From: a bacterium
Lineage (GTDB): Bacteria; Patescibacteriota; Patescibacteriia; UBA9570
Assembly (NCBI GenBank): GCA_030698395.1
Contig: JAUYKW010000007.1
Span: forward strand, 1-37,442
Length of the DNA: 37,442 nucleotides
Reading direction: 5' to 3'
Shown piece after piece: positions 35,787-37,442 of this stretch; within the stretch, counting starts at the first letter, position 1; every line of letters begins with the position of its first letter. Under the pieces are notes generated by a model that was not told the DNA's origin, made no database searches, and was given only the letters and a program-made list of their open reading frames with translations. The position numbers and the translations under genes were made by a program.

Positions 35787-36677
35787 ATGAGTTACTTAAG
35801 CATCATCGCAAAGCATTGGTTATCCATATTATTTGTTACATTAATTTGTGCTGGCACCGCTGTTGGTTTATCTTTTTTACCTGCCCAGTATTATGAATCT
35901 GAGGTTCAAGTATTGATTGTTCAAGAGCAACAAGAGACTACAGATTCATATACATCTCAAAAAGCTGCTGAAAAATTAGGAAATACTTTGGTAAATGTAA
36001 TATATTCCTTTGATTTTTTGGATAGGGTAATTGCTACTGGATATGTGAATGAAGAGGTGTTTTCTGGTTCTGCTAAGGATAGAGAAAAGTTGTGGAAAGA
36101 TTTGGTAAAAGCTCAAGTTGTACCGGAGAGCTCTTTAATACGAATATTTGGATATGGTACTGATCCTGGCAAAGCGGAAAATGTTGCATTGGGTGTTTCA
36201 CAGGTGTTAACTACTAGTGCATCGTATTATCATGGATCTGGGGAAACGGTAAAAATAAAGCATATCAGTGGACCAATTACTTCTGTTAGACCAGTAAAAC
36301 CAAATATTCCTTTAAATGGTGTGGCTGCGGGCATTCTAGGTTTTATGCTAACTTATGGTTTTTTTGTTCTACGGAACGAATCTCAGCAAGTTAAAGTAGA
36401 AAATAAAGGAAAAAAGCAGTCTATTCCTCAACCTGCACAGCAAATAGTTGTGGAACAATCTGAACCTATTCAGCAAAATTTGCATGCAGAACAGCCTAGA
36501 ATAGATCATTATGAGGTTCCTGGTACAGCACCAGAAGTTGATCCTTATAAAGCGCCTGAATATAAGGTTTTAGATGAATATCCAGAGGAATTGTATAATT
36601 ATGGATCGACTTTGGAGGATGAGAATAAATCAGGTGATGACACAGCGGTAACCATGCCGGAACATTTTCGTGATTAA
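35787..36677 (+). CDS. Wzz/YveK-like chain-length determinant family protein
   Basis: MSYLSIIAKHWLSILFVTLICAGTAVGLSFLPAQYYESEVQVLIVQ; second TM PNIPLNGVAAGILGFMLTYGFFVL; coiled region between. Confidence 0.75.
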   Translation: MSYLSIIAKHWLSILFVTLICAGTAVGLSFLPAQYYESEVQVLIVQEQQETTDSYTSQKAAEKLGNTLVNVIYSFDFLDRVIATGYVNEEVFSGSAKDREKLWKDLVKAQVVPESSLIRIFGYGTDPGKAENVALGVSQVLTTSASYYHGSGETVKIKHISGPITSVRPVKPNIPLNGVAAGILGFMLTYGFFVLRNESQQVKVENKGKKQSIPQPAQQIVVEQSEPIQQNLHAEQPRIDHYEVPGTAPEVDPYKAPEYKVLDEYPEELYNYGSTLEDENKSGDDTAVTMPEHFRD

Positions 36678-36732
36678 AATCGATTTCAGAATTAACTAGA
36701 TTTTCCTGATAAATCACAATTTATATTAAAAT

Positions 36733-36753
36733 CCCTAATATTAGGGTTTTTTT
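36733..36753 (+). terminator. Intrinsic terminator
   Basis: CCCTAATATTAGGG followed by TTTTTTT. Confidence 0.8.
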
Positions 36754-36769
36754 GTTTTTAAATCAGGGA

Positions 36770-36793
36770 GACCCCGGCTTCATGCCGGTGGTC
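36770..36793. repeat. REP-like palindrome, inverted copy
   Basis: GACCCCGGCTTCATGCCGGTGGTC; outer arms are the reverse complement of 36813-36836. Confidence 0.7.
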
Positions 36794-36812
36794 GTCATGA
36801 TTAATATATATA

Positions 36813-36836
36813 GACCACCGGGGTAAACCCGGGGTC
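36813..36836. repeat. REP-like palindrome
   Basis: GACCACCGGGGTAAACCCGGGGTC; forms an inverted pair with 36770-36793. Confidence 0.7.
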
Positions 36837-37083
36837 TTCAAAAAGGATTGATTTACTAGTAATTAGACCTTGACAAGAATAGATCTATATGCTAGTATTC
36901 TTAGTTATTTTGATAAATTTACTGGAAACCCATTATGAACAAACAATCTATTGAACAGCAATAAGCAACCATGTACACTGTAGTGTCACTGATTTTTGTT
37001 GAAGCAATTATATAATGATTAACAATTTACCCATTAATAAGAAAACAACCTAGATATATACTTAAGTGTTACTGAGTCTACTG

Positions 37084-37251
37084 TTCTCCCGCTGGCCATG
37101 GGCTGTTCTAAAGCTAGGACATCCAATGGTCCGTGAGAATCCCAACACTCCGTTCAGTTGCTTCGCAACTGTCCGGACTGAAGGGACACGTGATACAACC
37201 AAGTATCACACACGGCGTACATTTTCAATGCAACATAGTAAAACATGTTGC
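37084..37251. other. Hairpin-dense non-coding region, candidate structured RNA (strand unknown)
   Basis: Four consecutive hairpins: 37084-37139, 37149-37177, 37190-37209 (GTGATAC/GTATCAC), 37230-37251 (GCAACAT/ATGTTGC). Confidence 0.45.
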
Positions 37252-37301
37252 TATATCAACTCTCTCAATAATATCTACTAGGTTATGCCTGGTTTAATAA
37301 C

Positions 37302-37376
37302 TCCGCTAGTTCGTTGTATTGCTGTTGAGACATGCCATGGCATGTCTTTACGACAATTTCACAACGAACTAGCGGA
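37302..37376. repeat. Nested long inverted repeat
   Basis: TCCGCTAGTTCGTTGT (37302-37317) / ACAACGAACTAGCGGA (37361-37376), perfect 16 bp, enclosing the 20-bp perfect palindrome AGACATGCCATGGCATGTCT (37328-37347). Confidence 0.85.
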
Positions 37377-37442
37377 ATAGAGTGAGTCCCGGCATTGAGC
37401 TGGGGTTGGTGGTGGCGGTTCGCTGTCGCCACTGGCTCCGGT

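Noticed and set aside
37066-37281. 71-aa ORF near the window end
   Set aside because: Spans the hairpin cluster; composition unlike neighbouring proteins and no motif, so more likely incidental to a structured non-coding region.
1-37442. CRISPR arrays, rRNA, tRNA genes, transposases or prophage genes
   Set aside because: No regularly spaced repeats, no rRNA/tRNA signatures and no transposase/integrase motifs were recognised by eye; not formally scanned.

Overview
AT-rich, gene-dense bacterial window, probably from a Patescibacteria/CPR-type genome (inferred from gene content, streamlined overlapping genes and divergent membrane proteins). TGA is used as a normal stop, e.g. the ATGA overlap between rrf2 and sufC, so there is no sign of UGA recoding. 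Minus-strand start: three tandem paralogous giant Ser/Thr-kinase-like proteins (one truncated by the window edge). Plus strand: a complete SUF operon (Rrf2 regulator, sufC, sufB, sufD, sufS, sufU), then a secreted metallophosphoesterase with FG-GAP-like repeats and a zinc-phospholipase-C-like protein. A minus-strand proB-proC-proA cluster follows, then a DUF457-type membrane protein fusion and a divergent PAP2 / uppP pair whose start codons overlap. Next come manC-like, mltG, archaeal-type UMP kinase, CBS protein, an ArsB/NhaD-type permease, and rplJ-rplL with an L10 leader. The right part has a PP2C-like/propeller membrane protein, an HTH-nucleotidyltransferase-like protein, DUF2207, a slipin, a PD40 lipoprotein, a degenerate HtrA/PDZ protein and a Wzz-like protein. 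The last ~0.7 kb is non-coding, contains REP-like palindromes, and is unusually hairpin-rich. Most interesting: (1) the tandem kinase family with a shared N-terminal motif and a coiled-coil inserted inside the kinase N-lobe; (2) recurrent near-consensus promoters whose -10 box sits 6-12 nt from the start codon, suggesting leaderless mRNAs; (3) the unexplained structured region at 37.08-37.44 kb; (4) a possible attenuator in the L10 leader; (5) a triad-less HtrA-like protein; (6) overlapping divergent start codons for two lipid-phosphatase genes.
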